Shown here: one piece after another, positions 45,886 through 56,888 of the stretch
Numbering within the stretch: position 1 is the first letter of the stretch
How the letters are laid out: every line of letters starts with the position of its first letter
NCBI RefSeq assembly: GCF_910592395.1
Contig: NC_088312.1
Coordinates: 11,534,001-11,594,000, forward strand
Length of the DNA stretch: 60,000 nucleotides
Direction: 5' to 3'
Origin: Lineus longissimus
Taxonomy: Eukaryota; Nemertea; Pilidiophora; Heteronemertea; Lineidae
Program-made: the position numbers and the translations under genes
The notes under the pieces: model-generated
The model's database searches: none
The model's input: the letters and a program-made list of their open reading frames with translations, nothing else
What the model was told of the DNA's origin: nothing

Positions 45886-46057
45886 TGGCATAGCCCATTA
45901 TATAGCCTCGATCCGCTACGCTGTACATCGAGCCTATGTGCTACCTCGAAAAAAGCCAGGAATTTAAGCACAAAAGCATTTAAGCTTAACCCATGATGAA
46001 AAACAGGAAAACCCCTTGTTGTAAAAATAGTTTGACGTCACAAGGCTAGCCAACCAA

Positions 46058-46201
46058 TCATTCTTTCATCAACCAATCATTTTCGCAATAGGGCCCTCGC
46101 ACTTCGTCCCTTTTGGGGACAGGGTATTGGTCTATGCCTGGCACCCCTGACAAGTAACACGAACTGGTTTTATGGGGCATACTCTCGCATTTCTTTCGAC
46201 A
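46058..46201 (-). CDS. Possible very short terminal exon
   Basis: Acceptor TTCTATGTTTTACAG at 46,202-46,204, almost the same as that of V12, opens a phase-0 frame of 47 residues with four Cys (CRKKCESMPH, then SSCYLSGVPG). No domain is recognised. It may be the start of a lost V12-like copy (V12 also begins with Cys pairs) or a repeat-derived chance frame. Confidence 0.3.
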   Translation of the reverse strand, partial: CRKKCESMPHKTSSCYLSGVPGIDQYPVPKRDEVRGPYCENDWLMKE

Positions 46202-46429
46202 CTGTAAAACATAGAAGACAAGAGCAACGCAAGGCGTGGCATATGCCCCGGTGAGCACATTGAGTTGGTGTATTAGGAAAGTGAAGTGTTTTTCAGACAA
46301 CCCCGGGCAGCTGGTGTCATAGCTGATTGGGTTCAGTTGACATTGTGAAAGAGTTATTGGTCAGTAATGCCCGCTGTACAAGTTATCTTTTTCTACCCAC
46401 ATAAAAAGTTACATGGTTATTACTCAAAG

Positions 46430-47560
46430 CGTTCTCGTTAAAATGAGCGAAAACGAAAAGTTTACAGATGGCTAATGGATGCACAGATGGACGGACGAAC
46501 GGACATTGGTAAAACATAATGCCTCCGCAATGCATTACGAATTGGCGGGGGCATAAAATTGAATTTGATCAGAAAAATGGTTCTCACAATTGACGGAAAC
46601 CGATTTCAAGCACGCCGCCCTGGTGGCCATATTGACAATCGGAACAAGCCAGTTTTCGAAAGAAACCTTCTTCCAGTCAACCCCAACGCAAACGCCAAAA
46701 ATAAATTTGATCGGACGAACGGTTCTCCTCGAAATTGACGGATACTTATTTCAAGCACACCGCCCTGGTGGCCATATTGATAATCGGAACGAGCCTGTTT
46801 TCGATAGGAACCTTCCTCTAGTCACCCCCAACGTACATACCAAAAAATAAATTTGATCGAACGAACAGTTCTCCTTGAAATTGACGGAAACTGATTTCAA
46901 GCACGCCGCCCTGGTGGCCATATTGACAATTGGAACGAGCCTGTTTTCGCAAGGAACCTTCCTCTAGTCACCCCCAACGTACATACCAAAAATGAATTTG
47001 ATCAGATGAACGGTTCTCCTCGAAATTGACGGAAACTGATTTCAAGCACACCGCCCTGGTGGCCATATTGACAATCGGAACGAGCTTGTTTTCGAAAGGA
47101 ACCTTCCTCTTGTCACCCCCAACTTACATACAAAAAATAAATTTGATCGGACAAACAGTTCTCCTTAAAATTGACGGAAACTGATTTCAAGCACGTCACC
47201 CTGGTGGCCACATTGACAATCGGAATGAGCCTGTTTTCGAAAGGAACATTCCTCTAGTCACCCCAAACGTACATACCAAAAATGACTTTGATCGGACAAA
47301 CAGTTCTCCTCGAAATTGACGCAAACCACTTTCAAGCAAGCCGCCCTGGAGGCCATAATGAGAATCAGAACGAGCCCGTTTTCCAGAGGAACCTTCCATT
47401 AGTAAAGGTCAACCCACAAAAAAAGTTTCGTGGTTATCGCAAAAAACGTTCTCCTTAAAATGAGCGGAAAAAAACAAAAAGTTTACAGACGCCTGACGGA
47501 CATCGGTAAAACGTAATGCCTCTGCAATGCTTTATGCATTGGCGGGGGCATAAAAATTTA
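46430..47560. repeat. 145-bp tandem repeat (six copies) between direct flanks
   Basis: The word TTTCAAGCAC recurs with 145-146 bp spacing (anchor CAAGCA at 46,607, 46,752, 46,898, 47,043, 47,188 and 47,333). Each unit includes GCCCTGGTGGCCATATTGA and GTTCTCCTCGAAATTGACGG. Both sides carry the same direct flank: GTTAAAATGAGCG...GTTTACAGA...GGACATTGGTAAAAC...GGCGGGGGCATAAAA at 46,430-46,560 and again at 47,420-47,560. The whole forms one composite element. Confidence 0.92.
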
Positions 47561-49278
47561 AGAACGCAACTGTGAACTGAGCTACCGACGCCTTCATTGG
47601 ACATTACCGTTGTGACTGACGGTCAGACCAACATTTTGGTTACTTTGTCCTAAACGTTCAATGTCTTGTTGCGTGAGGTCAGCATTTCCAAGGTCACTTC
47701 TATAACATTACGAGTGCCAAGAGAGAGTTGGTGACCACTTCAACCTAGCTAGCCACAAGGGCCTAGACAACATCACAATCACAGTGATGGAATTGATACA
47801 TGGCCCTCCAGGTCTCGACACAACAAGAGACCTCCGACTCCAAAAAAAGAGTCCAACTGGATCCACAGATTGCGCAACACAGCACATCATGGACAACGCG
47901 TCCTGGTAGATCGGACCTTACTTGTTGCGTCTCAAACATGTAAAACAGAGAAAAGTTGTCGGATTATCACCAGACAATATTTTTATTTTTCAGTGTCGTT
48001 AGAAGCAGGTGGATCATGCAGAGACAAGGTATTCTAAACCTGAGACGTTGATAAAAAGACATTCAAGAAACAACTACAATAGAACTTCTCTATTAAGGAC
48101 ACCCTTGGGACTGAGAAGTGCTGTACTTAATAGAGAAGTGTCCTGATTAGAGAGGTAAAACTGAAAGGAAACAATCAATATGGGACCAAAACTAGTGTCC
48201 TTAATAGAGAAGTTGTCCTTAATAGAGAAGTTGTCCTCAACCCTTTCGCTGTGGATGTACGCATTTTGTGACCAAAAAAAATTTCCGATCTGTGCGGATG
48301 TACGGAGAACTGCGACTTGGGAGAGACCTGAATCAGACGATGTTTTCAATAGAAAATTAGTACAGGAACTTGTCGCTAGGTGTCCTGCCATGTTGTTTAC
48401 CGCTAGAACTTCCAATTTCTAGGTGAAAACTTCAGTGTTTTTATTCAAAGTTTAGGCGATATTTTGAGTCCAAAGTTTTGTAAACAAATTTAAATGCCTC
48501 AGTCACGTGTTCGATGAACTGCAGAATCAATAATTGATGAAATAGTGAATTCAAGGCGTTAGAAGACGAGTCTGATCAGTGATTATGATTCTGAACATAA
48601 TGCCGATGTACACAGCGTGCATGGAGATTGAAAGTGTGCATGATTCAGGGTCCGAGGGGGATGATAGTGATAGCCTGGGTCAAGATGAAAATTTTTGTTT
48701 TTTTCCTCGTTGATTAATACTAATTAGCGTTATTTAGTTAATTAACATAATTTCAGGTGATTGACAAATGCATAATTTGAAAGTCCATGCTGTCCCCAAC
48801 AACCTTTTCCAATAGTCCAAAGCTCTATCTCTTCTTCTTCAGGCTGTATATTGGCCCCAAAGTTACCTATGTAAAAATTGGCAAATAGTAAATCCAATAT
48901 TAGTCTATCATTCATCCTGCCTTATTCTTCGCAATATCTCTGTGTTTTCCTCTGCTAAGGACATCAATACCTCAGAACATCCATGACCTAAAGAGGATTC
49001 ATTCAGAGTACTGATGGCCACAATACAACACCAATACCACAAGGTTCGTATTCGAGGATAGACGTGTGGACCTCCTTGAAACCCACAAAGTTTTCCAAGG
49101 AACTCCTCTGAACATGAACCATGGTTGTATCCAACATGTCCCACAGGTGCAGTTCTATCCAAACTGTCATCAATTTATGTCATAGCTTCCAAAGTGAAGC
49201 AATATTCTCATTTTTTTTAAGTTGCTTGACCATCATGAATTATGATTTGATTCATTTCGAGAAAGATATTCAGGAAGA
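47561..49278. other. Intergenic-like stretch with repeat debris
   Basis: No supported exon. At 48,085-48,240 the phrase TTAATAGAGAAG(TTG)TCCT recurs five times as a short dispersed repeat. At 48,500-48,720 the plus strand reads an acidic Asp/Ser/Glu-rich peptide broken by stops (EDESDQ, SDYDSEHNADVHSVHGD), which resembles a piggyBac transposase N-terminus; the preceding AACCCTTTCGCTG word is seen in such elements. This is a fragment. Confidence 0.45.
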
Positions 49279-49572
49279 TTACAGCAGATGACCATGTACT
49301 ACCAGATGATGCTGCTTCAGAATGCTTTTACGTGAATAGTTCTTCCCACAAATATTACAAGGGAACGGTTTCTCCCCTGTATGACTGCGAATATGCCGCG
49401 TTAGGTCAGATTTGAGGAAAAATGGCCGTCCGCAAAAATGGCAACTATAGGTACGAATCTTATCCCGTGTATGTTTTGCAACATGTACTTTTAGGGTTTT
49501 AGGACATGTAAATTTTGAGCGACAGATGGTGCATTGAGCAAGTTTCAACGTTCCCTTTTCTGGACGACCAAA
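49279..49572 (-). CDS. V11: terminal exon with three C2H2 zinc fingers
   Basis: Acceptor TATCTTTTACAG at 49,573-49,575; phase 0; 97 residues starting FGRPEKG. Helix residues are CKTV, LSDR and RSIQ. The first linker is longer and atypical (TRDKIRTYS); the second is TGEKPF. Finger 3 has four residues between its His (HHLVVH), a tolerated variant. Confidence 0.86.
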   Translation of the reverse strand, partial: FGRPEKGTLKLAQCTICRSKFTCPKTLKVHVAKHTRDKIRTYSCHFCGRPFFLKSDLTRHIRSHTGEKPFPCNICGKNYSRKSILKQHHLVVHGHLL

Positions 49573-49842
49573 CTGTAAAAGATAGAAAAAATATTGTGTC
49601 AGTAAGAGAATCAGAATCAGCACTTAAACAAGTAGTATTACAACATACTGAAAAGAATTGCCCTTTGAAAGAAATGCGAAAACATCCAAACCTAAATTTG
49701 GCACAGGTCACCTTTTTTCACTTCAGAAGAACAAAAACATGGAGTCAAAATGACTACTGAAAGTGAGTGAGTGCCTGCTAATAAAGAGGATGAGCCACCA
49801 AAATGTGTCGTATTTCATCTGTTTCAGCTGACCTTCAAGTTA

Positions 49843-50166
49843 TCAAAGTTCGAAATTACTATGCCTCAAATAGTGAATTTTCATGTGAATTTTCTGGACA
49901 AATCTTTTTCCACAAATATCACAAGCAAATGGCTTTTCTCCTGTATGAAGCATAATATGCCGCATCAGATTATTCTTTTTCTTAAAAGATGTATTGCAAA
50001 TATTGCACTCGAATGGTCGTTCTCCTGATGGTTTCCTAGTGTAGGTTGTCAGTGCTGGTCGTAGGAGTAAACTCGGGAAAGGAGCTGAAGCTAGGGGCAA
50101 GACTGCATCAGGAACACTTGATGCTGACCAGTTCTTTCGTTGCCTGCCTTCCAAGTGCACACCACA
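49843..50166 (-). CDS. V10: terminal exon with two C2H2 zinc fingers
   Basis: Acceptor TGGTCTTTGCAG at 50,167-50,169; phase 0; 107 residues. A 45-residue leader (Pro/Ser/Leu-rich) precedes fingers with helix residues KNNR and QIHI; linker TGEKPF; tail SNFEL. The region before finger 1 (TYTRKPSGERPF) looks like the linker of a lost extra finger. Confidence 0.85.
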   Translation of the reverse strand, partial: CGVHLEGRQRKNWSASSVPDAVLPLASAPFPSLLLRPALTTYTRKPSGERPFECNICNTSFKKKNNLMRHIMLHTGEKPFACDICGKRFVQKIHMKIHYLRHSNFEL

Positions 50167-50169
50167 CTG

Positions 50170-50815
50170 CAAAGACCAGAAAAGAGTGACTTTACCTACT
50201 GTACATTGTATTCTCATAAAATAGAATATCTATAGTAAGTAAAACTTTTTAATGCAACAAAGTGGATAACAAAAAGAAAACCTGGGTCTCTGTCGCATCA
50301 TGACAACCTATCAGAACCCCAAGGGTACAAATATCACAAAAACAAAGCTCATTTGAAAAACAGAAAGAAACTCAGTCTTTCGTTTTACCACAGACCAGAC
50401 ATATCAGCGGATTTAAGGCCAAGATAAATGGTAAGAGAAACATATGACATATCACTCAGAATTGAAAAGTTCAAACCTGGAGTACCCCTCCCTCACTTCA
50501 AGGAGGCTTAACCAGAATTTGGTTGGCTAACAAAGCAAGTGACACCACTAGTAATACAAGAAGAACAAATCCACGCCAAAAACCTGAAAATATCCTGGGA
50601 CACTGAAATCAAGTACTTAAATTCAGACAGAACTTGGAAATTGGTTCTTCAAGGACCAAGAAATATCTCAGAGAGTACAATGTTCATCAGAGGAAATCTA
50701 TATTTTCAAGTGAAACTCTTGAGGGATGAAATGCCAGTGCCAGTTACAAATATTTTGTGCACATTTTTAGTGCATTAATTCATACAAAACTGTCAGGCCT
50801 GCAACATTGTTTTTG
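50170..50815. other. Intron between V9 and V10
   Basis: No exon with supported edges. A plus-strand open frame at 50,539-50,778 has no domain signature and no partner exons. Confidence 0.35.
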
Positions 50816-51187
50816 CTACAGTTTGATATTCATGTGCGTCATCATATGTGCCTGCATGTTGCCTTTCCGGTTAAATCTCCTCCCACAGATATCACAACCA
50901 TATGGTTTATCTCCAGTATGAGTAAGAAAATGTCTGTCCAAGTTTCCTTTCTCAACAAACGCCTTTTTACAAACTGTACACTTGAAACGACGATCGCCGA
51001 GATGACCTCGAATGTGGCGAATGAGGTGATTTCTCAAACTGAACTCCTTTTCGCATAAGGCACACTTAGCTGGTAACCCAGGGTGGTTCTTCCAATGATC
51101 CTCCAAATTTTCAAGAGATGCTGAAACCACTCCACAAAGCGCACAATTCAGAGTGTTTCTCAATGAAGGAGGCTGCAGTAAGCCGAA
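50816..51187 (-). CDS. V9: terminal exon with four C2H2 zinc fingers
   Basis: Acceptor TTTTGTAATTACAG at 51,188-51,190; phase 0; 123 residues starting FGLLQPP. Helix residues are SEND, LNHR, EGNR and RGNA. The first three fingers are joined by non-TGEKP linkers (PGLPAK, LGDRRF), the last by TGDKPY. All sixteen ligands are present. The only intact four-finger exon here. Confidence 0.88.
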   Translation of the reverse strand, partial: FGLLQPPSLRNTLNCALCGVVSASLENLEDHWKNHPGLPAKCALCEKEFSLRNHLIRHIRGHLGDRRFKCTVCKKAFVEKGNLDRHFLTHTGDKPYGCDICGRRFNRKGNMQAHMMTHMNIKL

Positions 51188-51190
51188 CTG

Positions 51191-51767
51191 TAATTACAAA
51201 ACAGAAGAGAAAATCAGAGCTTTCTAAATAATGTGCAAAAATGTGCTTCTGACTGTATACTTCACTGCAAGTCGGTAGCAAGTTGCTGGGATTCTAAGCA
51301 GAAGGTGAAAAACAAAATCTTGGCCCTAGGTTACAAACAAATGTTGGTTTGAATGTTAGTGTTTCTGCTGAAGCAGAATGGCAGGGTGTGGCGCCCTGCC
51401 TTCGCAAGGGGCACCCTGTTGCCCTTTTTTCAAAAAGAAAATGACCTGCCTTTTTCCAGATAAAAATTTACTTATTTTTAAAGTAATTTTTTTATCAGTA
51501 GAAGTGGTCGACACCTAATAGAAGGCATCTATGTGTTTTAAAATGCACAATTGGCTCCATAAAATCTCTTTTGGCCCTTAAAAAACAAAATTGTAGACTT
51601 TTCAAATAAAAGCAGAAATTGCCGTGATGAAAAGTCTCTTTAGTGGCTGAAAATTGCTCCCGAGTGCCTTTTCAGAGTCCGAAGTTGCCCGCCTTTTTGA
51701 AATCCTGGCTGAAACACTAAATGTGTTTGACAAACAGATTAGAAATCCTTTTCTTCAAGCCACAAAG
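51191..51767. other. Intron between V8 and V9
   Basis: No exon. At 51,375-51,700 the sequence has runs like CCCTGCCTTCGCAAGGGGCACCCTG and GCCCTTTTTTCAAAAAG that look like part of a dispersed repeat; no terminal structure was found. Confidence 0.35.
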
Positions 51768-52019
51768 TTATCTGTTGACATGAACAACTAGATGCTGCTT
51801 CAAAACATCAGGACGACCAAAACATTTTCCACAGATCGGACAAATGAACGATTTCTTGCCAGAATGAATACGAAGATGACGAACAAAGTTACTTCTATAT
51901 CCGAACAACTTGTTACATATCAAACACTGGAGAGGTGTAGATTCACCCATTGTCATCTTCCTCGAATGACCTGGTCCAGGACTCCGAAAAAGATCCTTCT
52001 TGAAATATGCTGCACCATA
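51768..52019 (-). CDS. V8: terminal exon with two C2H2 zinc fingers
   Basis: Acceptor TGTTTCACTTGCAG at 52,020-52,022; phase 0; 83 residues starting YGAAYFKK, the same YGA opening as V12. Helix residues are YSNR and RDVQ, linker SGKKSF. The finger 2 hairpin GKCFGR and the finger 1 hairpin NKLFGY match those of V7, its neighbour. Confidence 0.86.
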   Translation of the reverse strand, partial: YGAAYFKKDLFRSPGPGHSRKMTMGESTPLQCLICNKLFGYRSNFVRHLRIHSGKKSFICPICGKCFGRPDVLKQHLVVHVNR

Positions 52020-52178
52020 CTGCAAGTGAAACACAAAGAATGTCTGATCAGTTGGAGATACGGGGGTGTATACTAACCAAAACAAGCAGAGCATGGGGAA
52101 GAATGAGACCTCACCAGTTGATACTATAAATGCAACGCAAATGTTACCACCTATCACATGGAAGTTATCATGATGTCA

Positions 52179-52369
52179 TTTAAAGGAACAATATAGGCAG
52201 CAGCTAGGCAGGCAAGATAAAGTTACACAAAGCCGCCAATAGGGGCCTCTAACATCTCACAGTACGTTAAATGATTCATGGTTGTACAAGGAACATATTT
52301 AGTGCTATATTAGTCACCTGAAGATTTCCAAATTAGCCCCTCTGCTCCTGCCTAAAGTCTCCCTTTAAG
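52179..52369. mobile_element. MITE, copy 2
   Basis: Matches 16,199-16,420 from end to end, about 30 bp shorter through two internal deletions. Inverted ends TTAAAGGAACAATATAGGCA and the complement of CTGCCTAAAGTCTCCCTTTAA. Located between V7 and V8. Confidence 0.75.
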
Positions 52370-52519
52370 TGATGCTGTTACTGTAACTGTCATCATACGA
52401 CAGCCTACCCTTTCTAAGGCTGAATGCACTGAACTTTGTTTCTAAAATCTGTTTTGTTGAAAGTACCCATAATTTCAAAAGGCTGTCATCCAAAACAGGA
52501 ATATGATTCTCACTATTGG

Positions 52520-52804
52520 TCAGCGAACGTTTTTCGGAATATGGACAATCATGTGGGTGGTCAAGATGTCCTTCCGAGCGAAACATTTCCCACAAATGCC
52601 GCACACAAATGGTTTCTCTCCAGTGTGGGTGCGAAAGTGTCGCGTCAGGTCTTTTTTATACCCAAACACCTTGTGGCACAACTGACACTTATGGATTCGC
52701 GCTGTGTGCATTTTCAAGTGATCCTGAAAACTTGCAGCGCTCGGCGAAACTGCTCCACAGACACTGCATGTCAGACGATTTTCCACCATCATGTTATCTC
52801 CAAA
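52520..52804 (-). CDS. V7: terminal exon with three C2H2 zinc fingers
   Basis: Acceptor ATACATTTGCAG at 52,805-52,807; phase 0; 94 residues starting FGDNMMVEN. Helix residues are SASD, YKDR and RDIT. The first linker is TARIHK, shorter than TGEKPY by one residue; the second is TGEKPF. Fingers 2-3 pair with the two fingers of V8. Confidence 0.86.
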   Translation of the reverse strand, partial: FGDNMMVENRLTCSVCGAVSPSAASFQDHLKMHTARIHKCQLCHKVFGYKKDLTRHFRTHTGEKPFVCGICGKCFARKDILTTHMIVHIPKNVR

Positions 52805-52974
52805 CTGCAAATGTATAGAAGAAACCCTGTCAGAAAATATTCACATCACCCTTTTTGAAATTTTAGGAGGAAGCTTTCAGAAAATATCACGCAATGGGAA
52901 AGAGAAACAAACAGAAGCTGAAATAGTCCACCAGATACCTTCATGACAGCACCCGGCCAAGCTGTGAGAAAAGT

Positions 52975-53679
52975 TCAGTGATTGTTAGAACTGTGAGACA
53001 GAATAACACTCTGCATGTGAGCGAATTTGCGAGTCTTCATGGAAGACTGGTGAGCAAAGTATAACCCACAGACGATGCATTCAAATGGCTTCTTTCCAGT
53101 ATGGGTCTGTACATGCGCTGCTAAATATTCCTGCAGAGTATACTGCTTGTCACATTTCCATGGTTTTTCGCCAGTATGGGTACGAAGATGACGATTCAGA
53201 TCGGTTGAATCCCGACATGATCTCTTGTACAAGTTGGGCATTTATACGGTGGAATATCAATCCTAGTTTTCAGCGGATTCTTAGCACCAGCACCAATTAG
53301 AGTGACTCCAACACTCTCTTGATTACATTACAGAGAGTGGCCAAGAACTGGCCAATAGTGGTTACACACTGGCCACCTGGTGGGAACTTATACGTAGGGA
53401 CAACGTATAATAACAGAGGTTGGTCGTCGATTTTCAAACATGGAATATTTTATAAAATAAAATCAGCTTGTCCATACTAACAATCAAATTTGTGTAATTT
53501 ATGACTGAAACGGACAACTCAAATGAAAAACCAACTGTTTTTTGCGTCGTTAAAACATTAAAACTAAACTAAGCACTAAAACTTAAACGCCTCCACGCAG
53601 GGGCTAATAGTATTAGGCTAGCACCAATCTGTAGAGCAGCACCATGACCATACTCCGTTGCTGGGAGATCATTGTTGTA
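52975..53679 (-). pseudogene. Decayed zinc-finger exon split by an insertion
   Basis: Acceptor TTTCAGTTGCAG at 53,680-53,682 leads in phase 0 into YNNDLPATEYGHG and then ALQIGA. The words ATTGGTGCT of this leader reappear at about 53,290 just before the exon continues (GAGAKNPLKTRIDIPPYKC), so about 330 bp in between looks like an insertion bordered by a short direct repeat. Beyond it, finger 1 is frameshifted (YKCPTC), finger 2 lacks three residues with a Cys (WKCDKQY), and finger 3 has Arg for its first His (MKTRKFAH). Confidence 0.75.
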
Positions 53680-54002
53680 CTGCAACTGAAACACAGAGGA
53701 ATAGTTTATTTAGTCAGAAAATTTTCTTTGTTCGGAAATACTTGTTTAGGGCCCAGTCACGACTGATATTCGAGTAGAAGAAGATGCATTATATTATTTC
53801 AGCAGCTTTGTGGTGGAATTCAAAAGGTTGAAATCACACAAAGTTTAATAAATGAGTGAAACAATCAAATCAGTTTATTCTGCTGTCGAACTTGGGTTCT
53901 ACGTCACTGACACTGGTGTAGCTGCACAGGCCGAGTGACAGGCTTGCTCCATCAGACATGAATATGGCAAGTGTATCAAAACTATGGTGCTCAGCAGGAA
54001 TG

Positions 54003-54260
54003 TCACTCAAGATTCTGCATGTGGGTGACATGGTGATTCCTCAGGGTATTCCCTCGAGAAAAGCTTCTCCCACAAACACTGCACGAGAATGGCCTCTCTC
54101 CTGCATGTGTTCGGTTATGCCGGACCAAATCCCCTTTTATATTAAATTCCTGGCCACAAGTTTGACACTTGTGTAAGCGCTCAGTTGAATGTCTCCTCAT
54201 GTGATTCTTCAAGCTTCTACGCTGTAGGATGACGTCACAGATATGGCACTTCCAATAAGT
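54003..54260 (-). CDS. V6: terminal exon with three C2H2 zinc fingers, unclear acceptor
   Basis: Three fingers are open to a stop after HMQNLE. Helix residues are QRSN, IGDR and RNTN; linkers STERLH and AGERPF. Finger 1 has eleven residues between the second Cys and first His, one fewer than usual. An in-frame TGA lies at about 54,320 and the only phase-0 AG after it is AACAAG/ACT at 54,261, which is AAG, not CAG. The acceptor is therefore uncertain and the exon could be damaged at its splice site. Confidence 0.7.
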   Translation of the reverse strand, partial: TYWKCHICDVILQRRSLKNHMRRHSTERLHKCQTCGQEFNIKGDLVRHNRTHAGERPFSCSVCGRSFSRGNTLRNHHVTHMQNLE

Positions 54261-54299
54261 CTTGTTCGATAATCCCATTTTGCAGCCAATCAACAAATG

Positions 54300-55774
54300 G
54301 ACAAAAAGAATGAGAATTCAGATCGATATTCCTTTTTCTCTTGAAAAGAGATACCTGCCTCACTCTAGTCTTAGTACACCTGTCGCGACAAAATGATCCG
54401 GAAGGATACTTGAAAGGAGGGTAAATGCCTAACTACATGGAGATGAAGACAAAAGGCTGTGATGAACAGAAAATTTGATCAATATCTATTACTAGAACTG
54501 GAAAAAGTCTCTTTATGTCTGCCACCGCCTTAACCGCTGGATGAAATCTCCTACTTTTTCGTAAGTGCATGTAGATTTTAACCATTCAGCTACGTCTCCA
54601 ATCCATTTTTGTAGCGCAAAATGTGTTTTTTCGAATGAACATCGTTGGATCGTGTGTTTTTTTCGTATAAATAGCTGGCCAGGTAGACGGTGCTGCCATC
54701 TGCGCTCGGCACCCGAGTTATAAATGCGAGATCGCCCCAGTTGTTCCAGGAATTCCGGTTGTCTAATGGTAAAGACACTGGCCTAACATACCACTGACCC
54801 GATTTTTTTCCTTTTTTCTTTCTCCGTGATTCTTATAATTTTTAAGTCAATATATACATTGGTGAATCGCACTTTCTGTAATAAGCAAAATTTGCAAAAT
54901 ATGGCAGTTCTGATCGCACAGATTTTTTTATTTGATACGTACTGTTACATTAAATTTAAGATGGAATTCGACCACATTTAAATTGTCAGTATATAGTATT
55001 TAAAACCGCTTGAATTACAGTTCACTTGTGAGACACCAGCGAGATAAATCAAAACTGATCAAATTTCTGTGCACAATTATTGCCACATGAAATATATCGG
55101 GCTTTTAAATCAGCCATTCAAGGGAAAAACAATTTGGCGCCAAAAACATACGATCGCCATGTTGGCAAAAATGACCTCATACCATTTAAAATTGAAGAAG
55201 GACGTTATGGAATCACCGACCGCTTCTCCGACCGTTGACATCCCAAAACGACTCTATATGGAACACGCTTTTATTAGTTTTAAACTTTCGGTTAATTTTT
55301 CAGGGAGGAGTTGTTTCAGTTAAAAGTCTCTAATCAGATACTTGTAAATAACCAATATATCAATATATATTGTTCTTTTGAAGAGGCAAATAATGCCAAA
55401 CTATGATCAATATGAAATACAACTGTTGGTTATTCCTTCCACCAATTACCGAACACTCTATGTGTCCATGCCCCGTACTCCGTGCAGAGCACGGGTAATT
55501 GCTAGTCACATTGTAATGGACAAAGCCATTGTTAGACTAGTCACAACCAGTTTCACTTAGTTAAAAGACAAACATGAGGACAAACAGTCATCCAAACGCA
55601 CAACAATCATGTAAGATGATTAGTAAACACCAGGGACTAGAATCGAAGAAAACAGATTGATACCTCGACCATGATACTTTATATGAAAGGAACCATCAAG
55701 AATCAAGAATCCAGGAATTTCAAAAAAATATTTGTCTTAAAAACTCGTTCTGAAGCTCTCTCTTTTAAAATGCA
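54300..55774. other. Intron between V5 and V6
   Basis: No exon with supported edges. The stretch is AT-rich. A plus-strand frame at 55,069-55,323 and others are short with no domain signature. Confidence 0.35.
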
Positions 55775-56062
55775 CTACACATCAAGTATTTGCTGTAAGT
55801 GAGTTACTTGATGAGACCTCAGGTTTCCGGTGGTTCTGAATTTCTTCCCACAGCTCTTACAAGAGAATGGTTTCTCTCCAGTATGGGTACGAATATGACG
55901 TGCGAGATCACTTTTTTGATTGAACATCTTGTTGCAAACTGTACAAACATAACGTGTCCCAACTGGCGTAATCACACGAAAAATCAAACTTTCAGAAGGC
56001 GGTGCAACATGTCTGTTTCTTACTGTATCATCTTCAGCAGTGTACAGGCTTCGTCCCGTGAA
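55775..56062 (-). CDS. V5: terminal exon with two C2H2 zinc fingers
   Basis: Acceptor TTGATTTTTCAG at 56,063-56,065; phase 0; 95 residues starting [12 protein letters not shown]. Helix residues are QSDR and TGNS, linker TGEKPF, tail LQQILDV. Same plan as V4 and V3 (leader of 35-50 residues, NKMF/DKMF hairpin, GKKF/GKRF hairpin). Confidence 0.87.
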   Translation of the reverse strand, partial: FTGRSLYTAEDDTVRNRHVAPPSESLIFRVITPVGTRYVCTVCNKMFNQKSDLARHIRTHTGEKPFSCKSCGKKFRTTGNLRSHQVTHLQQILDV

Positions 56063-56182
56063 CTGAAAAATCAAGAAAGACTGGATCAAACACTTTGAAA
56101 GCAGTGTATCAAACAAGATGTGACAAAACCTCAGAGTTACTGGTTAGCCACAGCATTTCCAAACACTCTTGAATCCAGAAAA

Positions 56183-56443
56183 TCATAGTGGCAAGTGTGT
56201 TATAGTATGTGCCTTCAAGTGCCCTTTTAGTCTGAACTTCTTCCCACAAATATTACAAGCGAATGGTTTCTCTCCAGTATGGATGCGAATATGTCGAGTA
56301 AGGTCACCCTTCAGACCAAACATCTTGTCGCAAACGTTGCAAATATGTGCCTTTATCCGAGACATTGAATCTCCGTGCGGTCGTGGAGTAGGCGTGTCGC
56401 TCACTCTACTGTCCTTGTAAATGAACGTTCTTCCACCAGAGAA
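56183..56443 (-). CDS. V4: terminal exon with two C2H2 zinc fingers
   Basis: Acceptor TTAATTTTACAG at 56,444-56,446; phase 0; 86 residues starting [11 protein letters not shown]. Helix residues are LGDR and LGHA, linker TGEKPF. Duplicate of V5: the openings FTGRSLY and FSGGRTF align and the two exons are 0.12 kb apart. Confidence 0.87.
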   Translation of the reverse strand, partial: FSGGRTFIYKDSRVSDTPTPRPHGDSMSRIKAHICNVCDKMFGLKGDLTRHIRIHTGEKPFACNICGKKFRLKGHLKAHTITHLPL

Positions 56444-56591
56444 CTGTAAAATTAAGGACACACTTTAAACACAGCAGTCAGTTTGTCCTTAGCCTCATGA
56501 CTGGTAAGTATTCTTGAAAAACATTCAGGCTCATACAGAATGCAGGAAAATCAACAGTAGGTTCAAAAGTTTTTTGTCTCCATTCAAATAT

Positions 56592-56885
56592 CTATGACTG
56601 AAAATGTGACCGATGCACAGTGACCTGGTGTCCTCTCATGTTGCTTTTTCGATTGAACCGTTTCCCACAAATATTACAAGCGAACGGCTTCTCCCCTGTA
56701 TGCGTCCTAATATGTCTTTCAAGGTCACTCTTGGAACCGTATCCCTTATTGCAAAACATGCACATAAGATAGGTCACACCCTCAGGGGTCTTCATTTGTG
56801 CAATGAAATTTGTAGGACCAAGTGCAAACAATCCACTGTTGGACTCTCTCGACCCTGAAGCTGCCTGCGATGCTTGGCTGGTCCG
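56592..56885 (-). CDS. V3: terminal exon with two C2H2 zinc fingers
   Basis: Acceptor TTCATTTTACAG at 56,886-56,888; phase 0; 97 residues starting RTSQASQAA. Helix residues are SSDR and RSNG, linker TGEKPF. Finger 2 has HQVTVH, four residues between its His. The leader is longer than in V4 and V5 and Ser/Ala-rich. Confidence 0.86.
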   Translation of the reverse strand, partial: RTSQASQAASGSRESNSGLFALGPTNFIAQMKTPEGVTYLMCMFCNKGYGSKSDLERHIRTHTGEKPFACNICGKRFNRKSNMRGHQVTVHRSHFQS

Positions 56886-56888
56886 CTG

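Noticed and set aside
50539-50778. Plus-strand frame of 79 residues in the V9-V10 intron
   Set aside because: No signature, no neighbours on that strand, and composition like the surrounding intron.
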